Below, one piece after another: positions 33,000 to 41,100 of a stretch of DNA of 64,000 nucleotides. The first letter of the stretch is position 1; the number at the start of each line of letters is the position of its first letter. The stretch spans positions 9,424,001 through 9,488,000 of the forward strand of contig NZ_JAUSQU010000001.1 in NCBI RefSeq assembly GCF_030811455.1. The letters run 5' to 3'. The DNA comes from Streptosporangium lutulentum (lineage in GTDB: Bacteria; Actinomycetota; Actinomycetes; Streptosporangiales; Streptosporangiaceae). Under the pieces are notes generated by a model. It did not search any database. It had not been told where the DNA came from and saw nothing but the letters and a program-made list of their open reading frames with translations. The position numbers and the translations under genes are program-made.

Positions 33000-33612
33000 T
33001 CAGTCCATTTCGCTTCCTCGCGTGCTCGCCCAGATGTTCGGGCGTGGCAGGGGCTCGCCCGACCTGACCGCGCCGGCCCACTCCGCGGTGGTGGACACCG
33101 AGGCGAAGTTGGAGTCCATCACCACCAGCACGTGGTTGTGCAGTTCCTTCGCGGTCGCGCTGCCCGCCCGGGTGGACAGGGCGAGCGTGCCGGTCGCGTC
33201 CGACAGGAACTCCACGGCCATGCCCCGGTGGAAGGCGTCACGGGCGGTGGACTCGTCGCAGTTCTGGGTCATGTATCCGGCGACGGTCAGCGTGTCGATC
33301 CCCTGGGCGTCCAGCCACCCGGCCAGGTCCGTCTTCGCGAAGGCCGAGGCCATCGTCTTCTCCACCAGATGGTCGTACGGCCTGCGCCCCACCTCCTGGT
33401 GCAACTCCCACGAGTGGCCGCCGGCGGCGAACAGCGGGGAGTCCGCGGGCGAGGTGTGCTGGACCAGGATCACCGGGACACCGTGCTCGCGCGCGGTGTC
33501 CATGGCGGTGAGGACGTTGGCCAGGCTCTCCTCGCGCGGGGGGGTAGGAGATGGGCAGGTCGCCGGTGAAGTACTCGTTCTGGACGTCGATGACGATCAG
33601 CGCTCGTTTCAT
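33000..33612 (-). pseudogene. Isochorismatase-like cysteine hydrolase with a +1 frameshift
   Basis: The N-terminus MKRALIVIDVQNEYFTGDLP is read from the ATG at 33612. The rest (TAMDTAREHGVPVILVQHTSP.. to the stop at 33000) is in another frame. The switch occurs at a run of seven G (33538-33544, plus strand); with six, the text reads straight through as YPPREESLANVLTAMDTAREHG. The triad is complete: Asp in VIDVQ, Lys in VEKTMASAF and Cys in GYMTQNCDES. The corrected product would have 203 residues. A homopolymer error or a phase-variable tract would explain it. It lies downstream of the AraC gene on the same strand. Confidence 0.82.
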
Positions 33613-33676
33613 GTCCCCAGTCTGGTGGCGCGAGCCGTACCACCGTGAGAGTTCTTCCGGCCACGCACCGCGAGGT

Positions 33677-34690
33677 TCACGCCAGTTCGGGGGCGGCCCG
33701 CCGGGTCTCGTCCGCGGCGCGGGCCGCGTTCGGCGCGTCGGGTCCGCCGAAGGTCTCCCGGTAGGCGGTGGGGGAGACCCCGACCTGGCGGCGGAAGTGG
33801 GGCCGCAGCGTCACCGCCGAGGCGAAGCCCACACGGCGTGCCACTTGCTCGATCGGCTCCCGCGTGGTCTCCAGGAGCCGCTGGGCGTGCAGGATGCGCT
33901 GGTGGAGCAGCCACTGGGTGGGCGTGGTGCCGGTGACCTGGCGGAATCGCCGGTCGAAGGTGCGGCGGCTCATCAGGGCCCGGGTGGACAGGGCGTCCAC
34001 GGTGATCTCCTGGTCCAGGTGGCGCAGAGCCCAGTCGAGGGTCTCGCCCAGTGGGTCGCCGTCGACGGGCGCCGGCACCGGGTGGTCGACGTACTGGGCC
34101 TGTCCACCGGCCCGGTGGGGCGGCACCACCAGGCTTCTGGCGATGTCGCCCGCCGTCTGCGGGCCGTACGTCCGGCGGACGAGGTGAAGGCAGAGATCGA
34201 TGCCGCCCGCGCTTCCCGCCGAGGTCAGGATGTCGCCCTCGTCCACGTAGAGCACGTCGGGCTTGACCTGGATCCGCGGATACGTCGAGGCGAGCAGCGG
34301 GGCGTAGCGCCAGTGCGTCGTGGCGGTGCGCCCGTCCAGCAGCCCGGTGGCGGCGAGCACGAACGTGCCGAGACAGAGGGCGACCACCGTCGCCCCACGC
34401 TCGTGAGCCCGGCTCAGCGCCTGGAGCGCCTCCCGCGCCGGCGGGCGTCCGAGGGGGTGTCGCCAGGTCGGCACGATCACCAGATCCGCGTCGTCCACGG
34501 CGTCCAGACCGTGGGGCGCGGCGAGGGTGATGCCGGCGTCCGTTCGTACCGGCCCGCCCTCGGCGGCCACCGCGCGCACGTCGAAGTCCGGCAGCCCGCT
34601 CCGTCGCTCCCCGAAGACCGCGATCGGCACCGAGGCCTCGAACAGCGGAATCTCATCGAAAAGCATCACCGCGACGGTCGAGAACCCCAT
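33677..34690 (-). CDS. AraC-family regulator with DJ-1/PfpI N-terminal domain
   Basis: The 337-residue protein joins a class-I glutamine-amidotransferase-like domain (about 5-170; ALCLGTFVLAATGLLDGRTATTHW holds the nucleophile-elbow Cys) to a C-terminal double helix-turn-helix (about 220-320, STRALMSRRTFDRRFRQVTGTTPTQWL and VGFASAVTLRPHFRRQVGVSP). This is the FtrA/GlxA arrangement. It lies 64 bp upstream of the isochorismatase-like gene on the same strand and 71 bp from the divergent HD gene; either could be its target. Confidence 0.9.
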   Translation of the reverse strand: MGFSTVAVMLFDEIPLFEASVPIAVFGERRSGLPDFDVRAVAAEGGPVRTDAGITLAAPHGLDAVDDADLVIVPTWRHPLGRPPAREALQALSRAHERGATVVALCLGTFVLAATGLLDGRTATTHWRYAPLLASTYPRIQVKPDVLYVDEGDILTSAGSAGGIDLCLHLVRRTYGPQTAGDIARSLVVPPHRAGGQAQYVDHPVPAPVDGDPLGETLDWALRHLDQEITVDALSTRALMSRRTFDRRFRQVTGTTPTQWLLHQRILHAQRLLETTREPIEQVARRVGFASAVTLRPHFRRQVGVSPTAYRETFGGPDAPNAARAADETRRAAPELA

Positions 34691-34761
34691 GGCGGGATCC
34701 TATCGATGGCTGGCCTCCCGGCCACTCGTAGGTGGTTCTCCCACCGGGGCAAGCTGGACGC

Positions 34762-35358
34762 ATGAGATTCGCCGACATCGTGATCCCCGACACCTCCGCC
34801 TCCCGCGCCGCTCTGGAGGTCGCCACCGCCTACTGCTCACCCGCCCTGCTGAACCACTCCGTGCGGGCCTACCTGTGGGCGGCGGCCTACGCGGCGATGA
34901 ACGACATCTCCTTCGACGCCGAGCTGCTGTACGTGTCGTCGATGCTGCACGACCTCGGCCTGGTCAAGGAGTTCGACAGCCACACCGTGCCGTTCGAGGA
35001 GGCCGGCGGCCACGTCGCGTGGGTCTTCGGCGCCGCCGCGGGGTGGCCGGTCGAGCGGCGCGTGCGCGCGTCGGAGGTGATCGTGCGGCACATGTGGGAC
35101 ACGGTGGACGTGGCCCAGGATCCCGAGGGACACCTGCTGGAGCTGTCCACGGCGCTGGACGTCTCCGGGCGAAGGCCGGAGGACTTCCCCGCCGGGCTGC
35201 GGGCCGAGGTGCTGGAGCGCCACCCCCGGCTGGGACTCGGCGAGGAGTTCGTCGCGTGTTTCAGGGATCAGGCCGAGCGGAAGCCGGACAGCCTCGCGGC
35301 CGTGTTCGTCCGCTCGGGCTTCGCCGAGCGCGTCAAGGCGAACCCGCTGGACCGCTGA
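34762..35358 (+). CDS. HD-domain phosphohydrolase-like protein
   Basis: The 198-residue protein has HD-superfamily metal ligands: NHSVRAY (first His), SMLHDLGL (His-Asp pair) and a later VIVRHMWD. This pattern is close to the cyanamide hydratase-like group. The ATG at 34762 gives MRFADIVIPDTSASRAAL; the frame extends ten codons upstream without an RBS. It is divergent from the AraC gene. The substrate is unknown. Confidence 0.8.
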   Translation: MRFADIVIPDTSASRAALEVATAYCSPALLNHSVRAYLWAAAYAAMNDISFDAELLYVSSMLHDLGLVKEFDSHTVPFEEAGGHVAWVFGAAAGWPVERRVRASEVIVRHMWDTVDVAQDPEGHLLELSTALDVSGRRPEDFPAGLRAEVLERHPRLGLGEEFVACFRDQAERKPDSLAAVFVRSGFAERVKANPLDR

Positions 35359-35386
35359 CGGGGCCGGCGGGGGGACGGCTTCCGGT

Positions 35387-35749
35387 TCAGGCCCCTGACG
35401 TGGGACCGGCGCTCTGAACCACCTCGAACGACCAGAGCTGGGATCCGGACGCGGCCGGCCCCTGGCCGTGTCCGTGCCCATGGCCCTGACCTCCGCCGGC
35501 TTCGGCGGCGGCCTGGGCATGGCCCTTCTGGAAGGACTGGCTCTCGGTCCAGCGCTTGAAGTCCTCGTCGGACCGCCAGCGGGTGTAGACCAGGTACTGG
35601 TCGGTGCCCTCCACGGGGCGCAGCAGCTCGAACCACTCGAACCCGTCGGCGGACTCCACGACCCCGGCCCGCCCGGAGAACCGGCGCTCCAGCTCCTCGC
35701 GCATCTCCTCGGACACCGTCAGCACATTTATCTTCACAACCGAAGGCAC
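35387..35749 (-). CDS. ABM-fold (heme-oxygenase/monooxygenase-like) protein with a Gly-His tract
   Basis: The 120-residue protein belongs to the antibiotic-biosynthesis-monooxygenase ferredoxin-like fold (VKINVLTVSEEMREELERRF, FEWFELLRPVEGTDQYLVYTRWRSDEDFKRWTES). The fold is interrupted near residue 82 by GGGQGHGHGHGQG before the last strand (LWSFEVVQSA). In this fold HmoB/IsdG-type members degrade haem. The start is GTG at 35749 with AGGAGAAGCT upstream. It may follow the alkaline-shock operon (60 bp). Confidence 0.78.
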   Translation of the reverse strand: MPSVVKINVLTVSEEMREELERRFSGRAGVVESADGFEWFELLRPVEGTDQYLVYTRWRSDEDFKRWTESQSFQKGHAQAAAEAGGGQGHGHGHGQGPAASGSQLWSFEVVQSAGPTSGA

Positions 35750-35809
35750 AGCTTCTCCTCGAAGTCCTCGAAGCGTTGGTTTCCCGATCAATATACGATC
35801 GGCGCTCCG

Positions 35810-36403
35810 TCAGGCGACGGCCCTCCGGGGGTGTGGCGACTCCAGGCTCACCTGGGCGACCGCCGGAACCCGGTCGGTCTCCAGCGCCTGGCGCATGTGC
35901 GGGAGGGCCCGCCCGCCCAGCTGCTCGCGGATGGCGTTCATCGGGACGGTCTCGGCGACCGCCATGCGCAGCCGTACGGCGGGATGCGCGTTGGTGCCGA
36001 CCAGCGCGGCGCTGGCGCCGAGGACCCCGGGTTGCGAGCCGACCTCGGTGGCCATCGCGTCGGCCACGCGGTCGGTGTGGACCTCGGTGATACCGGTGGG
36101 GCCCCTCTGCAGGCGGATGCCGCTCAGTTTCTGGCTCCGCCCCTGGACCAGCAGCCAGCGCAGGCCCAGCAGCGCGAGCGCGATCGCCGCCCCGGCGACC
36201 ATCCACCACAGCATCGGGTGGTCACGGACGAAGGCCGAACGCACCGAGTCGGTGATGAGCGGTGCGTTCGCGGGGGCGAAACTCTGAGGGAACAGGCGTG
36301 CGCCGCGGGCGATCACGAGGCCGCCCAGGATGATCAGCAGCAGCCCGATGAGCAACAGTCCCAGCCGGTTGCCCCTCGAGGTCTTCCTGTCCATGCGGCT
36401 CAC
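35810..36403 (-). CDS. AmaP-like alkaline-shock membrane anchor protein
   Basis: The 197-residue protein has two transmembrane helices (about 13-33, LGLLLIGLLLIILGGLVIA, and 65-85) followed by a cytosolic Asp23-like half (about 95-190, with GITEVHTDRVADAMATEVGSQPGV). In Firmicutes, AmaP tethers Asp23 to the membrane; here it is the sixth gene of the Asp23 operon. Its ATG overlaps the previous stop as ATGA. Confidence 0.75.
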   Translation of the reverse strand: MSRMDRKTSRGNRLGLLLIGLLLIILGGLVIARGARLFPQSFAPANAPLITDSVRSAFVRDHPMLWWMVAGAAIALALLGLRWLLVQGRSQKLSGIRLQRGPTGITEVHTDRVADAMATEVGSQPGVLGASAALVGTNAHPAVRLRMAVAETVPMNAIREQLGGRALPHMRQALETDRVPAVAQVSLESPHPRRAVA

Positions 36404-37158
36404 GAACGCTCACCTTTTTCTCGCAGTTTCACGCGTACGGGATGGTCGCGCACCGGGCCGAGCGTGGCGATCCGCGCGGTCACGGCCTGCCGTACGGCGT
36501 CCGCCAGGCCGGTCGTGTCATGCAGGAAGCTGTCCGCCCTCACATGCGCGGTCCTGCCGAGCAGCTTCACCCTGGCGTGGTCGATGCCCGGGACCTCCTC
36601 GGCCGCGTGGGTCAGGGCGTGGGCGAACCCCTTGGGGCGCATACCGATGATCAGGTCCTTGTCGCCGGTTCTGACCGGGATGAACCGAGGCCGTCCAGGT
36701 ATGAGGGCGAGCAGCACCAGCAGCAGGCCCAGCAGGGCGGGCACGAGGGCGCCCATGAGCACCGACGGGTCGCTCCACGGCGTCGACGACGCCCAGCCCG
36801 AGATCCGGTCGTAGGGCACCAGGCGCAGCGGGTCGCCGAGGAGCGCGCTGATCACCTCAGCCGCCACCAGGCCGCCGATCACGAGCATCAGGAAGGCGGT
36901 GATCACAGAGGGGACCACCCGGCGCGGACGGAAGGCTCTGACCGCCGCCCGGTCCGCGGAGGCGTTCCGCGGTACTTCGGCCGTCACGGGCGGTACGGAC
37001 TGTTCCGTGAGCTCCGCACCGGGTGCGGTCGGCATCTCCTGGGTGCTTCTCATCCCGGGGACCATGTCCGGCGGGCCGGACGCGGGTACGTCCGGCGGGC
37101 CGATGTCCGGTCGGCCGGGTGCGGGAGTGTCCGATGGGCCGGACGGGGGAACCGTCAT
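36400..37158 (-). CDS. DUF6286-type membrane protein of the Asp23 operon
   Basis: The 252-residue protein starts with a Pro/Gly/Ser-rich region (about 1-80), then two membrane helices (about 95-115, VITAFLMLVIGGLVAAEVI, and 145-165, VLMGALVPALLGLLLVLLAL), then a cytosolic domain (about 170-252) with LIIGMRPKGFAHALTHAAEEVPGI. The C-terminal half resembles that of AmaP, as if both place an Asp23-like module on the inner membrane face. The start overlaps the upstream stop by ATGA. Confidence 0.7.
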   Translation of the reverse strand: MTVPPSGPSDTPAPGRPDIGPPDVPASGPPDMVPGMRSTQEMPTAPGAELTEQSVPPVTAEVPRNASADRAAVRAFRPRRVVPSVITAFLMLVIGGLVAAEVISALLGDPLRLVPYDRISGWASSTPWSDPSVLMGALVPALLGLLLVLLALIPGRPRFIPVRTGDKDLIIGMRPKGFAHALTHAAEEVPGIDHARVKLLGRTAHVRADSFLHDTTGLADAVRQAVTARIATLGPVRDHPVRVKLREKGERS

Positions 37159-37721
37159 CGGTTTTCCCCCTCCGGGAGTTCGGGGTGACGGTCTGTCCGG
37201 GAACAGGTCGCCGAGTAGCCGGGGGAAGGGGTCGCCGGGGAACGGGTCACGGAGTACTCGGGGTACTCGGCAGGAAAGGCCGTCCGGGGAGGGACCACGT
37301 TGGTCACGTCGATGTCGATGTGGCCGACGGCCAGGCCGGTCAGCCGGTGAACCCGTTCGGTGACGTGCCGCCTGACCTCCTCGGCCACGTGCAGGAGCGG
37401 GGCGGGATACTCCACCGTCAGGTCCAGGCGCACCGCCGTGAGCTCTCCGTCGACGATGGCGCGGGTGCCCCCTCGGAAGGTCAGCGGCCCCCGCTCGCCG
37501 ACCTTGCGCACCCGCGCCACCTCCTCCGCGGCCCGGGTCGCGATGCGTGACACGACTCGCTCCGCGATGTCGGTCCTGCCTCGCTGCTCGATCGGTACGG
37601 CCTGCCGTACGGGCTGGGCGGACCACGCCGCAGCCGCGGAGGTACCGTCTTCCGGCAGGGCCGGAAGGTCACCGGAGTCCGCGGGCGTCTCCGTGGAACG
37701 GGGTTCGACCGGCGTGGTCAC
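37155..37721 (-). CDS. Asp23/Gls24 family protein (second copy)
   Basis: The 188-residue protein carries the Asp23 core at about 45-150 (IAERVVSRIATRAAEEVARVRKVG, VDGELTAVRLDLTVEYPAPLLHVAEEVRRHVTERVHRLTGLAVGHIDIDV). A low-complexity N-terminus (about 1-40) and a Pro-rich tail (150-188) flank it. The start is GTG at 37721 after GGGAGG, overlapping the preceding stop as GTGA. Confidence 0.8.
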   Translation of the reverse strand: MTTPVEPRSTETPADSGDLPALPEDGTSAAAAWSAQPVRQAVPIEQRGRTDIAERVVSRIATRAAEEVARVRKVGERGPLTFRGGTRAIVDGELTAVRLDLTVEYPAPLLHVAEEVRRHVTERVHRLTGLAVGHIDIDVTNVVPPRTAFPAEYPEYSVTRSPATPSPGYSATCSRTDRHPELPEGENR

Positions 37722-37906
37722 TGCCGGCCTCCCGACCACCTGAACGTGCCGATCTCGCCACTTTCGGCGATGCGGCCGACGAGGAATCCGACGGCGCCCA
37801 GAACGAGCACCAGAAGAAAGGCGCCGAGACCGCCGAAGGCGGCCGCGAAACCCAGCGCGATGCCGAGGATCAGCCCCATTACGGACCACATTGGGAAAGT
37901 GTTCAT
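37718..37906 (-). CDS. DUF2273-like small membrane protein
   Basis: The 62-residue protein has two closely packed hydrophobic segments (MWSVMGLILGIALGFAAAFG and FLLVLVLGAVGFLVG). This size and topology match the small helical-hairpin protein found beside asp23/amaP in Gram-positive bacteria. Both ends overlap neighbours by 4 nt. Confidence 0.75.
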   Translation of the reverse strand: MNTFPMWSVMGLILGIALGFAAAFGGLGAFLLVLVLGAVGFLVGRIAESGEIGTFRWSGGRQ

Positions 37907-38190
37907 TGCATACCTCCGATATGAACATTCACCGGACGATCGCCCACCAGAGAGGCGATCGCCGCGCGCACCTCGTCGGCGACCTCAGGCAGGGGTCGTC
38001 CCTGCCTGGCGACGATGGAGATCTCCACCTCGTCGTCGCGTAGCGCGACGCCGGGCACCTTCCTGCCGGGCAGGTAGGTCGCCACTGTCGCGAACGGCCC
38101 GCTCGACAGATCGACGACGTCCGGGCATCGCCGGACGGCGTCGGCCACCTCGTCCGCCAGGTCGGCTGTCTCGTGCGTCGGCTCGTTCAC
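37903..38190 (-). CDS. Small Asp23-like protein
   Basis: The 95-residue soluble protein (AVRRCPDVVDLSSGPFATVATYLPG, GVALRDDEVEISIVARQGRPLPEVADEVRAAI) looks like a shortened Asp23 module. This is suggested by the pattern of strands and the final helix with VNVHIGGMQ, but I am less sure of the family than for its neighbours. It overlaps both flanking genes by 4 nt. Confidence 0.7.
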   Translation of the reverse strand: MNEPTHETADLADEVADAVRRCPDVVDLSSGPFATVATYLPGRKVPGVALRDDEVEISIVARQGRPLPEVADEVRAAIASLVGDRPVNVHIGGMQ

Positions 38191-38687
38191 TGGACGCGCG
38201 GCCCCGACTCGGGCTGCTGCCCGCCCCGGTCCCCGTCGCCGTCCTGGCCGGGCATGTGAACGTCGGCGACCTTGATGTTGACCTCGGTGACCTCAAGCCC
38301 GCACATGCGCTCGACAGCCGTGATCACGTTGCGGCGCACGGCGGTGGCGAGATCCGGGATGGCCACGCCGTAGTCGACGACCAGCTGGAGGTCGGCGGCG
38401 GCCTGCCGCTCGCCCACCTCGACGGACACCCCCTGCATGATGTTCTTCTCGCCGCCCACCATGCCGCGGACCGTACCGAGCGCGCGTGCGGTGCCGGCGC
38501 CCATGTCGTACACCCCGGGGATCTCCCTGGCCGCCATGCCCGCGACCTTCGCCACGACGCCGCTCTCGATGCTGGTGGTTCCCTTGGAGGTGATCAGGCC
38601 CCCCGGAGTTCCCGGTCCCTCGGTTCTGGTGCGTGGTACCGCGCCCTCGTCGCCCTTGGTCTTGTTTACCGTGCTCGCTTCGGTCAC
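38187..38687 (-). CDS. Asp23/Gls24 family envelope stress protein (first gene of operon)
   Basis: The 166-residue protein has the complete Asp23 domain (about 33-140: TTSIESGVVAKVAGMAAREIPGVYDMG, VEVGERQAAADLQLVVDYGVAIPDLATAVRRNV, CGLEVTEVNIKVADVHMP). It opens an operon of six minus-strand genes. The start is GTG at 38687 with GGAAGGAAAAGAC upstream; the longer open frame lacks homology. The 275-bp upstream region is markedly AT-rich, and GATT-N14-GGGTAT on the minus strand resembles a SigB-type promoter (weak). Confidence 0.85.
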   Translation of the reverse strand: MTEASTVNKTKGDEGAVPRTRTEGPGTPGGLITSKGTTSIESGVVAKVAGMAAREIPGVYDMGAGTARALGTVRGMVGGEKNIMQGVSVEVGERQAAADLQLVVDYGVAIPDLATAVRRNVITAVERMCGLEVTEVNIKVADVHMPGQDGDGDRGGQQPESGPRVQ

Positions 38688-38963
38688 GTCTTTTCCTTCC
38701 CCCGAGGGAAGACCGTCTGGCTCCCCGATGCTGCTACAGGGCGTAATACCCTCCACATCCATAGCAATCAGCACATACCTTTTATTAGTCGTATAATGGG
38801 TATTAATTGGCATGATTAGGTCGATATCCGGACGATTTGCATAGTTGGGATTTTTGCTCGCGGAGGTTTGCGCGGCCCGTGCGAACGGACGTTCCCCCGG
38901 GCGGGCGTTCCCCGAGACGGTGGGGCGGTCCGGCGGGAGTCCGACCGCGACTAGCCTTGTCGT

Positions 38964-39740
38964 GTGCGTATAGCCAGGTTCTCCACAGGTGAAGGTGTCG
39001 GATTCGGCGTGGTCGAGGGCGGTCCCGGAGAGGAGTTCATCGCCGGGATCTCCGGGCACCCGTTCGGGCCGATCCAGTTCACCGGCGAGCGTTACTCGCT
39101 CTCCCAGGTCAGGCTGGTCGCGCCCATGCTCCCGAGCAAGGTGGTCGCGATCGGCAAGAACTACGCCGACCACGCCCAGGAGATGGGCGGCGAGGTGCCC
39201 GACGAGCCCCTGGTCTTCCTCAAGCCGTCGACCTCGGTGATCGGCTCGGGAGAGGCCATCTCCTACCCGACGGCGCTGTCCCAGCGGGTCGACTACGAGG
39301 GAGAGCTGGCCGTGGTCATCGGCAGGCTCTGCCGGGAGGTCCCCCGGGAGCGGGCCCACGAGGTCATCTTCGGCTACACCTGCGCCAACGACGTCACGGC
39401 CAGAGACCTGCAGAAGAAGGACGTCCAGTTCACCCGGGCCAAGGGGTTCGACACCTTCTGCCCGCTCGGCCCGTGGATCCAGACCGAGATCGACGCGAGC
39501 GACCTGGCCATCACCACGTCGGTGAACGGCGAGGTCAAGCAGAACTCCCGCACCTCCAAGCTCATGTACGACATCCCAACGCTGATCGCCCACGTGAGCG
39601 CGGTCATGACCCTGATCCCCGGTGACGTCATCCTCACCGGGACGCCCGAGGGGGTCGGCCCGCTCGCCGTCGGCGACGAGGTCAGCGTCTCCATCGAAGG
39701 AATCGGCACTCTCAGCAACCGGGTGGTCTCGCGTGATTAG
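38964..39740 (+). CDS. Fumarylacetoacetate hydrolase (FAH) family protein
   Basis: The 258-residue enzyme of the 2-hydroxyhepta-2,4-diene-1,7-dioate isomerase/acylpyruvase type keeps metal Glu/Asp residues (VDYEGELAVVIG), the catalytic NYADHAQEMG, and GFDTFCPLGPW and LTGTPEGVGPL. The start is GTG at 38964. The closely spaced TAGCCT 8 nt upstream and the absence of an RBS suggest a leaderless transcript. The stop overlaps the gltX start by 8 nt, a pairing common in actinomycetes. Confidence 0.88.
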   Translation: MRIARFSTGEGVGFGVVEGGPGEEFIAGISGHPFGPIQFTGERYSLSQVRLVAPMLPSKVVAIGKNYADHAQEMGGEVPDEPLVFLKPSTSVIGSGEAISYPTALSQRVDYEGELAVVIGRLCREVPRERAHEVIFGYTCANDVTARDLQKKDVQFTRAKGFDTFCPLGPWIQTEIDASDLAITTSVNGEVKQNSRTSKLMYDIPTLIAHVSAVMTLIPGDVILTGTPEGVGPLAVGDEVSVSIEGIGTLSNRVVSRD

Positions 39741-41100
39741 GGTTCGTTTCGCTCCCTCGCCCACCGGCATGTTCCATGTGGGCAGCGCCCGTGCGGCGCT
39801 GTTCAACTGGGCACTGGCCGAGCAGTCCGGCGGACGGTTCATCCTGCGCATCGAGGACACCGACGCCACCCGCAACCGTCCCGAGTGGACCGAGGGCATC
39901 ATCTCGGCCCTCGCCTGGATCGGGATCAACGGCGACAACCCGGTCTTCGAGGGCCCCTACTTCCAGTCGGCCTACGAGCCGCAGCACCGCGAGGCCGTCG
40001 CCAAGTTGCTCGCGGACGGCAAGGCCTACCACTGCGACTGCACCCGCGAGCAGGTCCAGGCACGGACCGGCTCCGAGCACAGGGGCTACGACGGCTTCTG
40101 CCGCGGCAGGGGACTGACCGAGGGCGCGGTGCGCTTCCGTACCCCCGACGAGGGCGTCACCGTGGTCGACGACGTCATCAGGGGCAGGGTGGAGTTCCCC
40201 AACGACGCGCAGGAGGACTTCGTCGTCGCGCGCAGCGACGGCTCCCCGCTGTACGTCCTGGCCAACGCCGTCGACGACATCACGCAGCGGGTGACCCATG
40301 TGGTCCGCGGCGAGGAGCACATGCCCAACGCCGCCCGCCAGGAGCTGCTGTGGCCCGCGCTGGGCGCGCGGCCCCCGGTCTGGGCGCACACCCCGGTCAT
40401 CGTCAACGAGCAGCGCAAGAAGCTGTCCAAGCGCCGCGACAAGGTCGCCCTGGAGTCCTACCGCGAGGAGGGCTACCTGCCGGAGGCGATGGTCAACTAC
40501 CTGATGCTGCTCGGCTGGGGCCCCGGCGGCGACCGGGAGATCATGCCGTGGTCGGAGATGGTCCCGCTGTTCCGCCTGGAGGATGTCATCTCCTCCAACG
40601 CCTTCTTCGACGAGAAGAAGCTCCGCGCGTTCAACGGCGAGTACATCCGGGCGCTGCCCCTCGCGAGCTTCGTCGCCCGCTGCGAGCCGTGGCTGGAGCC
40701 CGGCTGGGACCGCGAGACCTTCGCCAAGGTCGCCGAACTCGCCCAGACCCGCATCGCGCTTCTCTCCGAGATCACCGCGAACGTCGACTTCCTCTTCCTG
40801 GAGGAGCCCGTCTTCGACCAGGCGTCCTGGGACAAGGCCATGAAGAACTCCGCCGTGGAGATCCTCACGGGCTATCTCGCCCGCCTGGAGACGGTCGACA
40901 TGGACCCCGAGTCGCTCAAGACCGCGCTGGAGGAGGTCGGCCTGGAGCACGGCCTCAAGCTCGGCAAGGCGCAGGCCCCCGTCCGGGTGGCCATCACCGG
41001 CCGGACCGTCGGCCTGCCGCTGTTCGAGTCGATCGAGGTCCTCGGCCGCGAGCGCTCGACGGACCGGCTCCGCGCCGCCGTCGCCAGGCTCCAGGGCTGA
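39733..41100 (+). CDS. gltX: Glutamyl-tRNA synthetase
   Basis: The 455-residue class-I synthetase charges tRNA-Glu (and probably tRNA-Gln for later amidation). The HIGH motif appears as HVGS in FAPSPTGMFHVGSARAAL and the KMSKS motif as KKLSKRRD. The C-terminal anticodon-binding bundle spans about 320-455 and ends VARLQG. The start is GTG at 39733, overlapping the FAH stop. Two tRNA-Glu genes and one tRNA-Gln lie 6 kb away. Its last 107 bp are overlapped in antisense by the MATE frame. Confidence 0.95.
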   Translation: MIRVRFAPSPTGMFHVGSARAALFNWALAEQSGGRFILRIEDTDATRNRPEWTEGIISALAWIGINGDNPVFEGPYFQSAYEPQHREAVAKLLADGKAYHCDCTREQVQARTGSEHRGYDGFCRGRGLTEGAVRFRTPDEGVTVVDDVIRGRVEFPNDAQEDFVVARSDGSPLYVLANAVDDITQRVTHVVRGEEHMPNAARQELLWPALGARPPVWAHTPVIVNEQRKKLSKRRDKVALESYREEGYLPEAMVNYLMLLGWGPGGDREIMPWSEMVPLFRLEDVISSNAFFDEKKLRAFNGEYIRALPLASFVARCEPWLEPGWDRETFAKVAELAQTRIALLSEITANVDFLFLEEPVFDQASWDKAMKNSAVEILTGYLARLETVDMDPESLKTALEEVGLEHGLKLGKAQAPVRVAITGRTVGLPLFESIEVLGRERSTDRLRAAVARLQG

